Shown here: positions 4,640 to 5,344 of the stretch, in pieces
How positions within the stretch are numbered: the first letter of the stretch is position 1
Layout of the letters: every line of letters starts with the position of its first letter
From: Methylovulum sp.
Lineage (GTDB): Bacteria; Pseudomonadota; Gammaproteobacteria; Methylococcales; Methylomonadaceae
Length of the DNA stretch: 5,344 nucleotides
Assembly: GCA_028713595.1 (NCBI GenBank)
Contig: JAQTNZ010000225.1
Span: 1-5,344 of the forward strand
Reading direction: 5' to 3'
Program-made: the position numbers and the translations under genes
Notes under the pieces: generated by a model
The model's input: only the letters and a program-made list of their open reading frames with translations
What the model was told of the DNA's origin: nothing
Databases searched by the model: none

Positions 4640-5344
4640 ATGGCAAAACTATTTAACCACAGCGGGCTGTTGCTGGTGGCGGGCTTTTTGCTCACCCCTA
4701 TCGCCCAAGCGACCAACACCACCATTAGCACCGCCTCGACCACCAAGCAGTCGCTGGCGGCAGGTGACTCCCTCAACGTCACGTCTACTGGCTCGTTGTC
4801 AGTGACCGGTAATAACGTGGCCGTCACCGTCACCGGCAACTCTACCATCACCAACGATGGCACTATCCAGCAGACCAGTGTCCTGACAGGGGGCAATGCA
4901 GGCAACAGCCGGGCGATCCGTGACAACACAGGTGGCCTGACCCTAACCGTCAATAATGGCAGCGCCACCGATTCGGCGGCCAAAATCGAGACGGCGGACG
5001 CGGACGTTATCCAGATGAAAGTGGCGGGCAGCAATGTGACCCTCAACAACTACGGCATCCTCAATTCGCAAAACTCTTCTGGCGGCGGCAACCAAGTCGT
5101 TGATTGGACTGGGCTGACCACGGGCAACAACACGCTCAACAACTTTGCCACGGGTAAGGTTACTGCGACCAACGCGGACGCGGTGCGTACAGGCGTGAAT
5201 GGCGTGGTCAACAATGACGGCCTCATCAAGTCAACCGCTTCAGGTACCAGCAGTGACGGTGTGGATGCGCAAAACAACACCGGTGCCAACATAACCAACT
5301 CCGCCACCGGCACTATCGAAGGCGGTCGCCACGGCATCACTGGC
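4640..5344 (+). CDS. Secreted repeat-rich autotransporter/adhesin-like protein, 5' part only
   Basis: The first 235 codons of a gene that continues past the window. The ATG at 4640 has AAGAGA (4629-4634) five bases upstream. A Sec signal peptide follows: a short start with K3, a hydrophobic core GLLLVAGFLLTPIA (9-22) and an AQA cleavage site after residue 24. The mature part is rich in Asn, Thr, Gly, Ser and Ala, has no Cys, and repeats an N-x-G-x-I style unit about every 20-25 residues, for example STITNDGTIQ (68-77), NVTLNNYGILNS (132-143), NGVVNNDGLIKS (187-198) and GANITNSATGTIEGG (215-229). This pattern is that of a right-handed beta-helix passenger domain of type V secreted proteins. 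The C-terminal barrel or other anchor that would settle the export route is outside the window. The gene is markedly GC-richer than the first genes. Its partner or ligand is unknown. Confidence 0.82.
   Translation, partial: MAKLFNHSGLLLVAGFLLTPIAQATNTTISTASTTKQSLAAGDSLNVTSTGSLSVTGNNVAVTVTGNSTITNDGTIQQTSVLTGGNAGNSRAIRDNTGGLTLTVNNGSATDSAAKIETADADVIQMKVAGSNVTLNNYGILNSQNSSGGGNQVVDWTGLTTGNNTLNNFATGKVTATNADAVRTGVNGVVNNDGLIKSTASGTSSDGVDAQNNTGANITNSATGTIEGGRHGITG

Noticed and set aside
4627..5340. Two long - strand frames of 140 and 96 codons, Val/Leu/Ala-rich
   Set aside because: They are the reverse reading of repeat codons in the secreted protein; the + frame has a ribosome site, a signal peptide and repeat motifs. 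The apparent hydrophobicity is the complement of Asn/Asp/Thr codons.

Overview
The window looks like chromosomal DNA from a Gram-negative bacterium, most likely a gammaproteobacterium. The support is an autotransporter-like surface protein with a Sec signal peptide, a bacterial UDP-glucuronate decarboxylase-type enzyme and two proteobacterial-style toxin-antitoxin pairs. I cannot name genus or species. Base composition is patchy. Single 60-base lines that I counted give about 37% G+C in the first two genes, about 50% in the toxin-antitoxin block and the sugar-nucleotide gene, and about 57% in the last gene. That suggests a mosaic accessory region assembled from several sources.

Region 1 (1-1683) is AT-rich and reads on the + strand. 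It holds a small stand-alone GIY-YIG nuclease-fold protein (135-659), a 277-base gap with two inverted repeats (660-936), and an unrecognised protein with two N-terminal membrane segments (937-1683).

Region 2 (1708-3031) reads entirely on the - strand and contains two type II toxin-antitoxin modules in tandem. A DUF6290/RelB-like antitoxin with a RelE/ParE-type toxin lies upstream. A ribbon-helix-helix-like antitoxin with a PIN-domain (VapC-type) toxin lies downstream. In each pair the antitoxin comes first and overlaps its toxin. The two pairs are separated by a stretch of tandem hairpins that resembles a REP-type element.

Region 3 (3283-4245, +) is a complete, apparently intact UDP-glucuronate decarboxylase-family enzyme, with two exact TATAAT boxes just upstream. 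It would supply UDP-xylose or a related nucleotide sugar for surface polysaccharide.

Region 4 (4246-5344, +) is a 394-base intergenic stretch whose second half can fold into a series of helices. It is followed by the 5' end of a long, GC-rich, Asn/Thr/Gly-rich secreted repeat protein, probably an autotransporter or adhesin passenger domain, that runs off the window. The reading frame is open from 4640 to the last base, so a caller that requires a stop codon would miss it. The two long - strand frames opposite it are artefacts.

Taken together, this is a boundary between an accessory island (nuclease, membrane protein, stabilising toxin-antitoxin pairs, degenerate intergenic repeats) and cell-surface genes. 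The least explained items are the membrane protein at 937-1683 and the structured leader of the adhesin gene. Nothing here proves a new multi-gene system.
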